A stretch of 64,000 nt of DNA from positions 45,696,792 to 45,760,791 of the forward strand of contig NC_134090.1 in the NCBI RefSeq assembly GCF_000715075.1, given 5' to 3'. The notes beneath the pieces are model-generated. The model ran no database searches and had not been told where the DNA came from. It saw only the letters and a list, made by a program, of their open reading frames with translations. This DNA is from Nicotiana tabacum. Lineage: Eukaryota > Streptophyta > Magnoliopsida > Solanales > Solanaceae. The translations under genes and the position numbers were made by a program. Positions within the stretch are counted from its first letter, which is position 1, and each line of letters begins with the position of its first letter. Shown piece by piece: positions 22,726-32,208 of the stretch.

Positions 22726-23229
22726 TTAATCGGGCTTAATCAAATGTGTGGCTTGATTTCCCTTCGACTCTGTTGCGAGCGGAGGTATTGGTGCTGGTGC
22801 CACATCGTGCACCACAAACATTTCCCTCGCCGCATGTTGTACCTCGTAGACGATTTTAATACCATCCTTTGTCAGGAATTTGATCATTCGGTGTAGAGTG
22901 GACGGTACTGCTCTCATGCAGTGTATCCACGGCAATCCGAACAAGGCGTTGTACCTCATGTCTCCTTCGATGACATGGAATTTGGCATTTTGGGTTATGC
23001 CGGCCATGGTGACTGGGAGGGTGATTTCACATTTCGTTGTTTCACTTGCCATGTTGAATCTGTTGAGGACTCGAGTTGAGGGCATGACTTGGTCAAGCAG
23101 TCTAAGCCGCTCTATCACCCTCGACCTAATAATGTTGGTCGACCTACCTGGATTCACGAATACACATTTTATTTGAAAAGAATTTACCAGGAAAGAGATT
23201 ATCAGTGCGTCATTGTGAGGTTGAGACAA
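22726..23229 (-). pseudogene. Tat-type aspartic-protease-like region
   Basis: The open frame on the minus strand gives an SFLVNSFQIKCVFVNPGRST block. This corresponds to the active-site region of Tat-type proteases, where an Asp-x-Gly-Ser motif is usual; here Asn replaces Asp and Arg sits in the Gly-Ser part. A Met-rich middle and an NALFGLPWIHCM block follow, as in relatives. The 167-codon frame is fairly open, but the changed active site predicts no proteolysis. It lies downstream of gag and no reverse transcriptase follows. Confidence 0.7.
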
Positions 23230-23360
23230 GGTCTCGGTGTCCTCTTTGCTAAATGTGAGGACATCCTCGGGTATATACCGCCGGGTTTACTTTTCTCTGA
23301 TGATGGATATTTTGGTCCTTCTCATCACGGGTTCCTGCGAGGCATTGACGCCTCCCAAGA

Positions 23361-25005
23361 TCATGTGGATGACATGTTGCGGTCATTTGTTTTGTTCTTC
23401 TTGGCCGCCTCTCTTTCTCGGAACTGATTTTTGGCTCGGTTGCTTAGGAATTCCCGGAGGTGACCTTTGTTAAGTAGTCGAGCTACATCTTCTCGGAGTT
23501 GTTGGCAATCATCAGTCTTGTAGCCGTGCGTGTTGTGAAACTTGCGCACTAAGTTATGATTCCTTTGTGAAGGATCTAATTGTACAGGACTGGGCCACCT
23601 GGCATCTCTGCTTTTACTAATGGTGAACACAATGTCTGATACATAGATGTTAAAGTTGTATTCTGATAAGCGAGGTGCCCCCATTGGCCCTGCGTTCCTA
23701 TCGAATCTGGATCTGTTGGTGAGTCCCCGAGGATTTAGTCCTCGATCTATCATTCGATCATTGCGAGGTAGGTTACGCCTCGGGGCGTTGCTCTTTTCTT
23801 CGGTGCACGGTTGATATCTTTCTTTGTTTGGCTTAGGCTCCTTCGTCAAAAGCCTTCTTGGGTATACTAAGCCCTAGGGAGCTCCCACTAGTCATCTTCG
23901 ACCCTGATTTTCAAAACGGTTGTGGACGTCCGACCAGGTTACGGCGGGATATTGGACCATATTCGCTTTCAGCTGTCTCGAAGCCACCGAGATTCGCTCG
24001 TTCAGGCCTTGAGTGAAGGCCTACACCGCCCAGTCGTTAGAGACCGGTGGTTGTTCCATTCGTTCCATTTGAAAGCGAGATACGAATTCTTGCAGCATTT
24101 CGTTCTCCCTTTGCTTGATCTTGAAGACGTCGGATTTCCTCATTGCTACTTTGATGGCACCGGCATCTGCCTTTATGAAGGAGTCTGCCAATATGGCAAA
24201 TGATTCTATGGAGTTGGGAGCTAGGTTGTGATACCACATCATGGCCCCTTCGAGAGTGTTTCCCCGAACTTCTTCAATAAGAAGGACTCGATCTCGTCGT
24301 CTTTTATGTCGTTGCACTTCAGTGCACAAGTGTAAGCAGTAACGTGCTCATTGGGGTCTGAGGTCCCGTTGTATTTTGGGAGTTCTGGCATTCTGAACTT
24401 CTTTGGAATGGGTTTCGGGGCCGCTTCCTCTGGGAACGGCCTTTGTATGAACTTTTTCGAATCCACACCTTTCAGGACCGGGGGTGCGCCCAGAATTTGG
24501 TTGACCCTAGAGTTGTAGGTCTCGACCTTCTTGTCGTTGGCTTCTATCATTTTCTCGCCCGATTCGATCCTTCTAGTGAGGTCCTCGAGCATTTTTACGA
24601 TGGCAAGATCGGTCATCGACCATTATTGCTCGATCTCTCCTGTACCTGTTCGGCTGGGGGAGTTGTCCCCGGTTCTATCGTGCTGGGAGTTTTCTGGTGA
24701 ATTTGCAGCTGAGCAATATCTAGCTTTTGTGCTTGCAACATTTCAAAAATAACATGAAGGCTAACCTCACGCTCTTCCCTGGTCTGGGTTTTCTGATTTT
24801 CTTGTGGATCTCCCTGACGCACGCTCGTATCGGTATGCGAGCTTATATCGATGCGTTGGGCGTCGTGTGAGACCGCTTCCATGGGGATTGGTTCTGGCGC
24901 ATTCCCAGGGTTTTGTGGTGGCACACCAACACCTAGAACATCTACACCGTTCTCTCCGTTGTCCTCGGAATTGTTGTTTTTGCCTCCATTCACTGAGTTA
25001 GACAT
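23361..25005 (-). pseudogene. Tat-type gag
   Basis: The minus-strand ATG at 25003-25005 opens MSNSVNGGKNNN. The N-terminal part is Gln/Glu/Pro-rich (25005-24613). The capsid-like gag domain follows with FRMPELPKYNGTSDPNEHV (about 24390), AMMWYHNLAPNSIESFAILA (about 24240) and FIKADAGA. The C-terminal part has a basic segment and an FHNTHGYKTDDCQQLREDVA zinc-binding-like motif (about 23545) followed by LLNKGHLREFL, as in other Tat Gags. Frame changes lie near 24613, 24240 and 23850. Gag forms the particle that packages element RNA. It is the best preserved gene of this element. Confidence 0.85.
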
Positions 25006-25102
25006 TTTGACCTAAAATCGAAGATCTTGGACAAGAAAAAGCGTGAAAGATAACTTGCATAGTGTCACGAAACCAGCAAGAAAATAATCACTATTATTTT
25101 TA

Positions 25103-25120
25103 GCCCCACGGTGGGTGCCA
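25103..25120 (-). other. Tat-type primer binding site
   Basis: The minus strand reads TGGCACCCACCGTGGGGC three bases from the LTR edge at 25124. The same site with one change is at 48822-48839. I did not assign the tRNA. Confidence 0.75.
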
Positions 25121-25123
25121 AAC

Positions 25124-25799
25124 TGTTTACCGTGAAAATGATAATAACAATTAAATTTGTTTATGGGATTCTAAAAATACGTGATCTATTTTAAAGATAG
25201 TTTGTTAAGCAGTTGGGCCAATTATCGAGGCCTCAAGCTTGCTGATTCGGGGCCTGGAGGTCGATTTCGGAACTCGGCAGGGGGCTATCGAGGGGGGTCT
25301 GAATACGGCTAACAGTTATAATAGAATTAACGGAGGCTCTTTATGGCCAATGATAAACAATAAATGATGAATAAATGATGAATACAATAAATAAAAGCAA
25401 TAATATCAAGAGAATATGTTATAGAGCAAATAAAATGTCCTTGTATGTTACATGTGGAGCAATTGAAGCAACAACCCCTTACAAGGTGACAAGGATCCCC
25501 TTTATATAGGAAGGGAATCCCATCATAGTACAATAAGTATTAATTACAAAGATACGGAGATGTGACAACCAGATGACACCCTGATTTGGGTCATAGATTA
25601 GTCCACTAGGCTTTGTCAGTCCTAGCCGTATGCCTAGGGAGCTTTCCATTCCTACCATCGCTGAGGTTGTCATTGTCTTGAGTTCGAGTGTTGATGAACC
25701 TAGAGGGAGGGTACTCGGTCTACAGTCTCCAGCCTTCGAGGTGTTTTTCCGAGATGCCTTAACAGCATGAAATTGGCCTCTCCAATTTCGGCGTATAGA
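25124..25799 (-). repeat. 5' LTR of the Tat-like element
   Basis: 676 bp, TG to TAGA (decayed CA). It pairs with 15967-16706. The plus-strand base before the target duplication is A at 25799. Confidence 0.9.
25501..25508 (-). promoter_or_regulatory. Predicted LTR TATA box (transcribing LTR)
   Basis: TATATAAA on the minus strand. From this 5' LTR it would start the full-length element RNA, running leftward through gag. Confidence 0.6.
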
Positions 25800-25804
25800 A
25801 TGGG

Positions 25805-27838
25805 CCTCCTCTAAAATTAAGTCTCGGAGCCCATCCACATTAGGCATACAAACTCGACCCTGCAGCCTCAAAATCCCATCATCTCCTAATGTAACCTGCT
25901 TGGCACCACCGTGCAGCACCATGTCCTTAAGGACACACAAATGAGGATCACCATAATGCCAATCTCGGATATGCTCCAATAAAGAAGAACGAGCGACTGT
26001 GCAAACTAATACACGACTGGGCTCAGAAACATCCAACCTCACAAACTGATTGGCCAAAGCATTAATATCCAAAGCTAGCGGTCTCTCACTAATCGGAATA
26101 TACGCGAGACTGCCCATACTGGCTGACTTCCTACTAAATCATCGACCATCAGATTTGCCTTTCCCGGATGACATATGATGGTGATATCATAGTCTTTCAA
26201 TAACTCCAACTACCTTCCCTGCCTCAAATTTAGCTTCTTCTGCTTGAACAAATACTGAAGACTCTTGTGATCCGTGAACACCTCACACGCCATGCCATAC
26301 AGATAATGCCTCCAAATCTTCAATGTGTTAACAATGGATGCTAACTCCAAATCATGAACCGGATAATTCTTCTCATGAATCTTCAACTAACGCGAAGCAT
26401 AATCAATGACCTTGACCTTGTCATCCTGCATCAACACCGTACCAAGCCCAATACGAGATGCATCACAATAAATATTGTGATAGCTTTGCCTATAGGTATA
26501 TGGCCTTGAACCTATAGGCAAAACCAGCACTGACACCGTAGTCAAAGCTATCACAATAAATATTGTGATATGCATCACAATACGAGATGCATTTCAAGAT
26601 AGCTTTGCCTATAGGTATATGGCCTTGAACCTATAGGCAAAACCAGCACTGACACCGTAGTCAAAGCTATCTTGAGCTTCTGAAAGATCGACTCACACTC
26701 GTCCGACCACCTAAACTAGGCACCCTTTTGGGTCAACCTAGTAATCGGGGTTGCAATAGATGAAAACCCCTCTACAAACTGACTGTAATAGCCAACCAAA
26801 TCCAAGAAACTTTGGATCTCTATAGCTGATGTGGGTCTAGGCCAGTTCCTGCCCACCTCTATATTCTTCGGATCTACCTGAATACCCTATACTGATACAA
26901 TATGACCCAAGAATGCAACCGAACTCAACCAGAACTCACACTTCGAAAACTTAACATACAACTGACTATCTCTCAAATTCTAAAGAACCACTCTCAGATG
27001 TTGCTAATGCTCCTCCCGGCTGCGGGAATAAATCAAAATATCAACAATGAAGACTATCAAGAATGAGTCCAAGTAAGGATTGAATGCTCAGTTCATCAAG
27101 TCCATAAAAGTTGTCGGGGCATTTGTCAACCCAAATGACATAACTAAGAACTCATAATGCCCGTGGCGGAAAGATGTCTTAGGGACATCAGATGCCCTAA
27201 TCCTCAACTGATGGTAGCCAGATCTCAAGTCAATCTTTGAAAATACCTTGGAATCCTGAAGTTGATCGAATAAGTCATCAATTCTTAGCAATGGATACTT
27301 ATTCTTGATCGTAACCTTGTTCAACTATCGGTAATCTATACACATTCTCATCGATCCGTCCTTCTTCTTAACAATTAACACCGGTGCACCCCAAGGCAAG
27401 ACACTAGGTCTAATAAAGCCCTTATCAAGCAAGCCTTGAAGTTGTTCCTTCAACTCTTTCAACTCATGTGGGGCCATACGATACGGCGAAATATAAATGG
27501 GCTAAGTGCCTAGAGCCATGTCAATGCAGAAGTCAACATCCCTGTCGGGTGGCATACTCGGCAGGTCCGAAGGAAATACCTCAGGAAACTCATGAACAAC
27601 AGGCACAGAATCCATAGAAGGAAACTCAGCACTAGAATCACGAACATATGCCAAAAAGGCCAAACACCCCTTCTCGACCATATGTCCAGCCTTCACATAT
27701 GAGATAACACTATGGGTAGAATGACCAGGAGTCCCTTTCCACTCTAAACAAGGTAAACCTGGGAGAGCTAAGGTCATAGTCTTAGCATGATAGTCCAAGA
27801 TAGCATGGTAAGGTGATAACCATTCCATCCCAATATGA
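25805..27838 (-). pseudogene. Tekay-like reverse transcriptase, RNase H and start of integrase
   Basis: Leftward on the minus strand: VVHEFPEVFPSDLPSMPP before [42 protein letters not shown] (about 27390-27330), [14 protein letters not shown], and FGLTNAP. The catalytic FIDDIL motif reads FIVDIL, with Val at 27043-27045 in place of the first Asp. RNase H follows with an IYCDASRIGLGTVLMQ motif (about 26470) and DHKSLQYLF (about 26265). The integrase N-terminal region runs to 25805, where the Tat-like element interrupts it. Stops occur at about 27330, 27088 and others. The lost Asp alone would abolish polymerase activity. A fold-back duplication disrupts the RNase H part. Confidence 0.88.
26449..26671. 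repeat. Fold-back duplication in the RNase H region
   Basis: A 74-bp block is present twice, at 26479-26552 and 26598-26671, apparently without mismatch. The first copy lies between inverted arms at 26458-26488 and 26543-26575, which share 31 bases apart from a 2-base indel and contain the palindrome CACAATAAATATTGTG. A short CAATACGAGATGCAT word is also duplicated (26449-26463 and 26578-26592). The complete gypsy copy in this window has none of this at 41880-41960. Confidence 0.88.
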
Positions 27839-28150
27839 CATCAAAATCAGCCATGTCCAAAAGTTATAAGTCTACTCGGGTCTCAAGGCCCCCAATCACA
27901 ACTATACAAGAACGATGAACACGATCTACCATAATGGAATCACCCACCGGTTTAGACACATATACAGGAGCACTCAAAGAATCACTAGGCATGACCAGAT
28001 ACGGTGCAAAATAAGATTACACATTGGAGTATATAGACCATGGATCAAATAGAACTAAAGAATATCTACTACAAACCAAAACAGTACTTGTGATAACTGC
28101 ATCGGAAACCTCAGTCTCAGGCCTGGCTGGAAGTGCATAACATCGAGACT
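27830..28150 (-). pseudogene. Tekay-like aspartic protease, active site lost
   Basis: The LVLFDPWSIYSNV stretch (about 28050) corresponds to the family's Asp-Pro-Gly-Ser active-site block, with Trp in place of Gly, and a stop follows. The LLLLDMADFDVILG block is at about 27860. It lies between the gag zinc knuckle and reverse transcriptase. Loss of the Gly should disable it. Confidence 0.8.
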
Positions 28151-29624
28151 GGGCACCACCACTCTGAACTACATCTCTGGGACGGCCTGCTGCTGGTTGG
28201 CCTCCACCTCTAGCGGCCTAAGCTCCACCTCTATTACCTCTACCTCCACCTCTAGCACCTCTACGCCCACCTCTAGTTGGCTGAGTGGGTTGTGGAACAC
28301 TCGGTGCAAGAACCATGGCACTAGGACCTTGGTGCTAATAATTGCTCGATGCTCGAGGGCAAAATATAGAAATATGCTTCATGTCGCCACAAGTAAAACA
28401 AGCCCTTGACAGTTGGGGCTGACGACCCTAAAAACTCTGAAGCGGATGTGCACTGATAGGAACTGGCAATGCACTATAGGACTGCTGATCAGAATGCTGC
28501 ATGTGAGAATCACAACTACCAGGGGCACCGTGAGAAGCCTGAAGTGCTGAATGAAACGGCCTGGGAGGATGACCCCTACCAAAAGAATCCCTGCCTCCAG
28601 ACGAAGCACTACTAAACCTACCATAATGACGAGGTCTCTTGTCTGACCCCTGACCATCCTCCTCTGACAGAACCATCTCAACTCTCCTAGCCACATTGGT
28701 TGCCTCCTGAAAAGAAATCTTACTCCCTATCTTCTTAGCCATCTGCAATCGAATAGGCTGAATGAGTCCCTCAATGAACCTCCTCACTCTCTCTCTCTCG
28801 GTGGAAAGTATAAGAAGAGCATGACGGGCCAAGTCAATAATTCTGGTCTCGTACTGAGTAACAGTCATAAAACCTTGCTGGAGATGCTCAAACTACCTCT
28901 GATAGTTCTCTCTCATAGTGATAGGAAGAAACTTCTCCAGAAATAGTTGAGAAAACTGATCCCAAGTCAAAACTGGTGACCCAACTGGTCTATCCAAACA
29001 ATGATCTCTCCACCAAGTCTTGGTGGATCCATATAAGCGAAAAGTAGTAAAATCGACCCCATTGGCCTCCACTATCCCCATGTTCATGAGAACCTCATAA
29101 CAACTGTCTAAATAATCCTGGGGATCCTTAGAAGATGCACCGCTGAATGTGGTAGTGAAGAGCTTTGTAAACCTATCCAATCTCCACAAGGCATCAGCAG
29201 ACATAGCTGATCCATCACTAGGGTAACCTACCACCCTCGGCTGAACTGCTCCAATTGGCTGAGCTGTTGGAGTCTGAAACTGGGGAGACATGTGCTCTAG
29301 AGTGCGAGTAGCAGGAGTCTAGGCTCTTCTAGCTTGAGAGATGGTTGGTGCTATAGGAAGCAAGCCTGCACGGGTGACACTCTCCATAAGGCCTACTAGA
29401 CGGACCAGAGCATCCTGATGTACTGGGGTAGCAATGAAACCCTCTGGGACCTGAACAGGGCCCACCGAAACTGCCTGGGCTGGAACCTCAGCATCAAACT
29501 CAACCTGAGGCTCCGTCGCTGGGCTGAGCTCTGCCCCTACCTCAGCCTCTAGCATGACCTCAGCCTTACCCTCTGGGGGCTCGGGCTGCTAATCAATGAA
29601 TGAGGAAGCGCGTGTTCTCGCCAT
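28151..29624 (-). pseudogene. Tekay-like gag with CCHC zinc knuckle
   Basis: The minus-strand ATG at 29622-29624 opens MARTRASSF and a stop follows after eleven codons. The frame then continues through a Glu/Val/Pro-rich leader, a KLFTTTFSGASSKDPQDYLD block (about 29160) that begins the capsid-like domain, KTWWRDHCLDRP (about 29010), and FLEKFLPITMRENYQR. A basic Ser/Arg/Gly-rich segment follows, then the knuckle ACFTCGDMKHISIFC (about 28405-28360, C-X2-C-X4-H-X4-C) and an Arg/Gly-rich tail. Only four or so stops interrupt it, so the gag is better kept than pol. Confidence 0.88.
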
Positions 29625-29721
29625 ATGCAAAAGAATAGAGTAGAAATTCAAATAGCATTGAGAAACCAAACCACACGACAGGAAAGAATAGATGTGAAGT
29701 TTTTTTCCTAACTCTGCAGAT

Positions 29722-32126
29722 GTCTACAGGACTACCTCGGGTCGTTTCTTGGACATAAGGAAGCAACCTCACTGCGGTCCAAACGCTCTAGTACCAATAT
29801 CTGCACACAGTACATAGTGTAGTATCAGCACAACCGACCCCATGTGCTGGTAAGTGCCTAGCCTAAGCTTGGCGAAGTAATGACGACGCTAGGACCAGAC
29901 TACCAAACAAACTTGTGCAGATAAATCATATACAGTGGAAAATAAAAGCAGATATTTATAGTTAAAGATGGGGAGGGGAAAGCATGCTACAGGGAGTATC
30001 AGATAACAAAAAAATACCAAATAGGAATGTAAAGAAACCAGAATTTAATTGCTAACAATAATGAGGAAAATAAACTCAGTATTCACTTTCATTTCTTTCT
30101 TGTTGCAAGCGTGCAACCCAATCTCATTCCATATATCTCGTTGCAGGCGTGCAACCCGCTCCCATTTCATATATCTTGTTAAAGGTGTACAACCCGCTCC
30201 CATTTCACATGTTACAAGCGTGCAACCTGATCCCATTTCAAATATTTCTGTGGCGGCGTGCCACCCGCTCCCATTTCATATATCTTTTTGCAGGCGTGCA
30301 ACTCGATCCCATTTACAAATCAACATCAATCACAAAAAAATCCCGACAAAGGAACAAAAGTATAACAACAACATCCCAGCAAGGGAGACAAGATCGTAAA
30401 CAATGACATCCCGGCAAGGGAGACAATTTTATAAATAATAACATCTCGGCAAGGGAGACAATATCATGAACAATAATATCCCGTCAAGGGAGACAATTTC
30501 ATAAACAATAACATCCCGGCAAGGGAACCAACAATGATAATCAATATATTAAGCATGAATAAATCTCAACGGAGTCACAATAATTACAACACTAGACCCA
30601 CGGGCATGCTTGACACCGACGTATAGATACTCGTCACCATGCCTATACATCGTAGATACTCGTCACCATATCCAATGATTTATTATAGGTTTTCTATCAT
30701 TTTCCCCAAAAAGTCAAAAATCGACCCCGACCCCGCTTTGTCGAAACTCGGGGTACGGACCAAAACCCGATCACCCTGCATCCACGAACCCAAATATGCA
30801 ATTAGTTTCGAAAGTTGTCCCCAAAACGAGGTCTAAATTACAATTATTCAAAAAGCCCTAACTCTACCCAAAATCCCAAATTTTACCATGGAAGAACAAT
30901 ATTTAGGCCTAGAAATCTAATAGGTATTGATGAAAAATGAAAGAAATGGGTTTAGGAACACATACCTATGATTTGGTATTGATTTTATTCTTCAAAAATC
31001 GCCTAGGTTCTGATTTTGCGGAAGGAGATGTGAGAAAATGGTTTATTCCCATTTCTGTTACTGTTTAAAAGAGCTTGACGACATTGTTAACCGCATTCGC
31101 GAGAGCAATGTCGTGATAGCGAAGAGCTGCCAGAAATGGACTTACGTGATCGTGACTCCTCCTACGCATTCGTGAAGGGTTGTCCCCTTGACCTTTGCGT
31201 TAGCGGACCAGTGTAAGCGTTCGCGTAGAAGAACGACAACATCCCAGACCAGTCTCCATTTTACACTACGCGTTCGCGAGGCAAGGGTCGCGTTCATGTA
31301 GAGCAGGCCCCCAGTGCTCCGCGTTTGCGCCCTTAACTTCGCGTTCGCATAGAACAAGTTCACCCCAACCCCAATTTCCCTTTCGCGAATGCGAATCATA
31401 GAATGTTTGTGCATCAGAAGCAGCATTTCTGCAATTTTTCCTAAGGGTAAAACCTTCCAAAACCTATTCGAAACTCACACGAGCCCTCGGAGCTCCAAAC
31501 CAAACAAGCATACTAACTCAAAAACATCATATGGACTTATTCGTGCGATCAAATTGCGAAATTAACAGTTTTAACAATGAATTTAGCATCAAAATAAGAA
31601 AAATCTCAAGAGCACTTAAGTTTCAAATTTCACAATCGAGGGTCCGATTTACGTCATTTCAAGCCCGATTCTTACAAAATTTTACATGCTCAATCTAAAC
31701 ACCATATAAGACCTGTACCGGGGTTCGGAACCAAGATACGGGCCCGATACTGTAAATTTCAAATACATTCAAATTTCCAAAAACTATAAAAATTTCAATT
31801 AAACAATTTTCTTCAAAAATTCATTTCTCGGGCTTGGGACCTCGAAATTGAATTTCAACCATATGCCTAAGTACCATATTTTCCTACAGACCTCCGCGAC
31901 CATCAAATCACGAGTCCAAGTCCGTTCACCCAAAATGTTGACCGAAGTCAACTTAAATTTATTTTAAAAGCAAAATTTATCATTTTTCACAGATTTTCAC
32001 ATAATGGCTTTCCGGATACACGCCCGGATTGCGCACACAAATAGAGATGAGGAAAAAAGAGATTTCTAAGTCCTTGAAACATAGAATTTACTTGCAAATC
32101 AAGTGATGACCTTTTGGGTCATCACA
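29722..32126 (-). repeat. 5' LTR of the Tekay-like element, truncated at the primer-site side
   Basis: It aligns with 11975-14657. The first 345 or so bases of the LTR, the primer binding site and part of the leader are missing: the gag leader (29625-29721) joins LTR sequence directly near 29722. A further loss of about 200 bp lies near 30670. It holds the same two minisatellites (about 30104-30325 and 30340-30535) and the CpG-rich block (31080-31395). Confidence 0.85.
30104..30535. repeat. Paired copies of both LTR minisatellites
   Basis: The hairpin-core array at 30104-30325 has about six units, versus eight in the other LTR. The CCCGGCAAGGGAGACAAT array follows at about 30340-30535 with about six units. 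Confidence 0.85.
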
Positions 32127-32208
32127 CATAACTACTTATTTATTAAATTAGTTTCAGCACTTACTGCTTATCAGCTACTTTGGATCAGCTAAGCCAAACG
32201 AGCTTTAA

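Larger units (their letters stand above)
15967..25799 (-). mobile_element. Non-autonomous Tat-like Ty3/gypsy element with gag, protease-like region and an antisense gene
   Basis: Two LTRs, 15967-16706 and 25124-25799, start TGTTTACC and end TATACA (TATAGA on the right), flanked by the 5-bp duplication atggg at 15962-15966 and 25800-25804. A primer site lies next to the right LTR, so the sense strand is minus. Minus-strand gag (25005 to about 23361) and a protease-like region (23229-22726) are present. Where reverse transcriptase, RNase H and integrase should follow I see none of their motifs. Instead there are tandem repeats and a plus-strand gene. Antisense ORFs of this sort are known from Tat-lineage elements. 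It would depend on enzymes supplied by a relative. Confidence 0.85.
11630..32126 (-). mobile_element. Tekay/Del-like Ty3/gypsy retrotransposon, split by a Tat-like element
   Basis: The ends read TGTCACGACC at 11630 and ATCACA at 32126, flanked by a perfect 5-bp duplication, cataa, at 11625-11629 and 32127-32131. On the minus strand the order is 5' LTR (29722-32126, truncated), gag, protease, reverse transcriptase, RNase H, integrase start (to 25805), then, after a nested insert, the rest of integrase with a chromodomain-like tail (15961-14680), polypurine tract and 3' LTR (11630-14657). Gene order with integrase last and a chromodomain marks a chromovirus. All coding regions contain stops. 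Without the nested element it would be about 10.7 kb. Confidence 0.9.
11527..32202. mobile_element. MITE split by a gypsy element
   Basis: The left part is 11527-11629 and the right part 32132-32202, about 174 bp once the gypsy insert is removed. The ends read GGGCGTTTGG and, on the opposite strand, CTCGTTTGG, giving short imperfect terminal inverted repeats. The flanks carry the direct repeat ctttaa at 11521-11526 and 32203-32208. Size, AT-richness and lack of coding capacity fit a MITE. Superfamily is not certain; a hAT-like origin is plausible but hAT normally makes 8-bp duplications and only 6 are visible. Confidence 0.6.

Noticed and set aside
22880..24200. Several plus-strand open frames
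   Set aside because: They are shadows of the minus-strand Tat-type gag and protease-like region, whose motifs are clear.
10733..32202. One large hAT-like element starting at 10733
   Set aside because: The start resembles the right end near 32202, but a shorter MITE starting at 11527 has the better flanking repeat (ctttaa), so 10733 is treated as a separate fragment.
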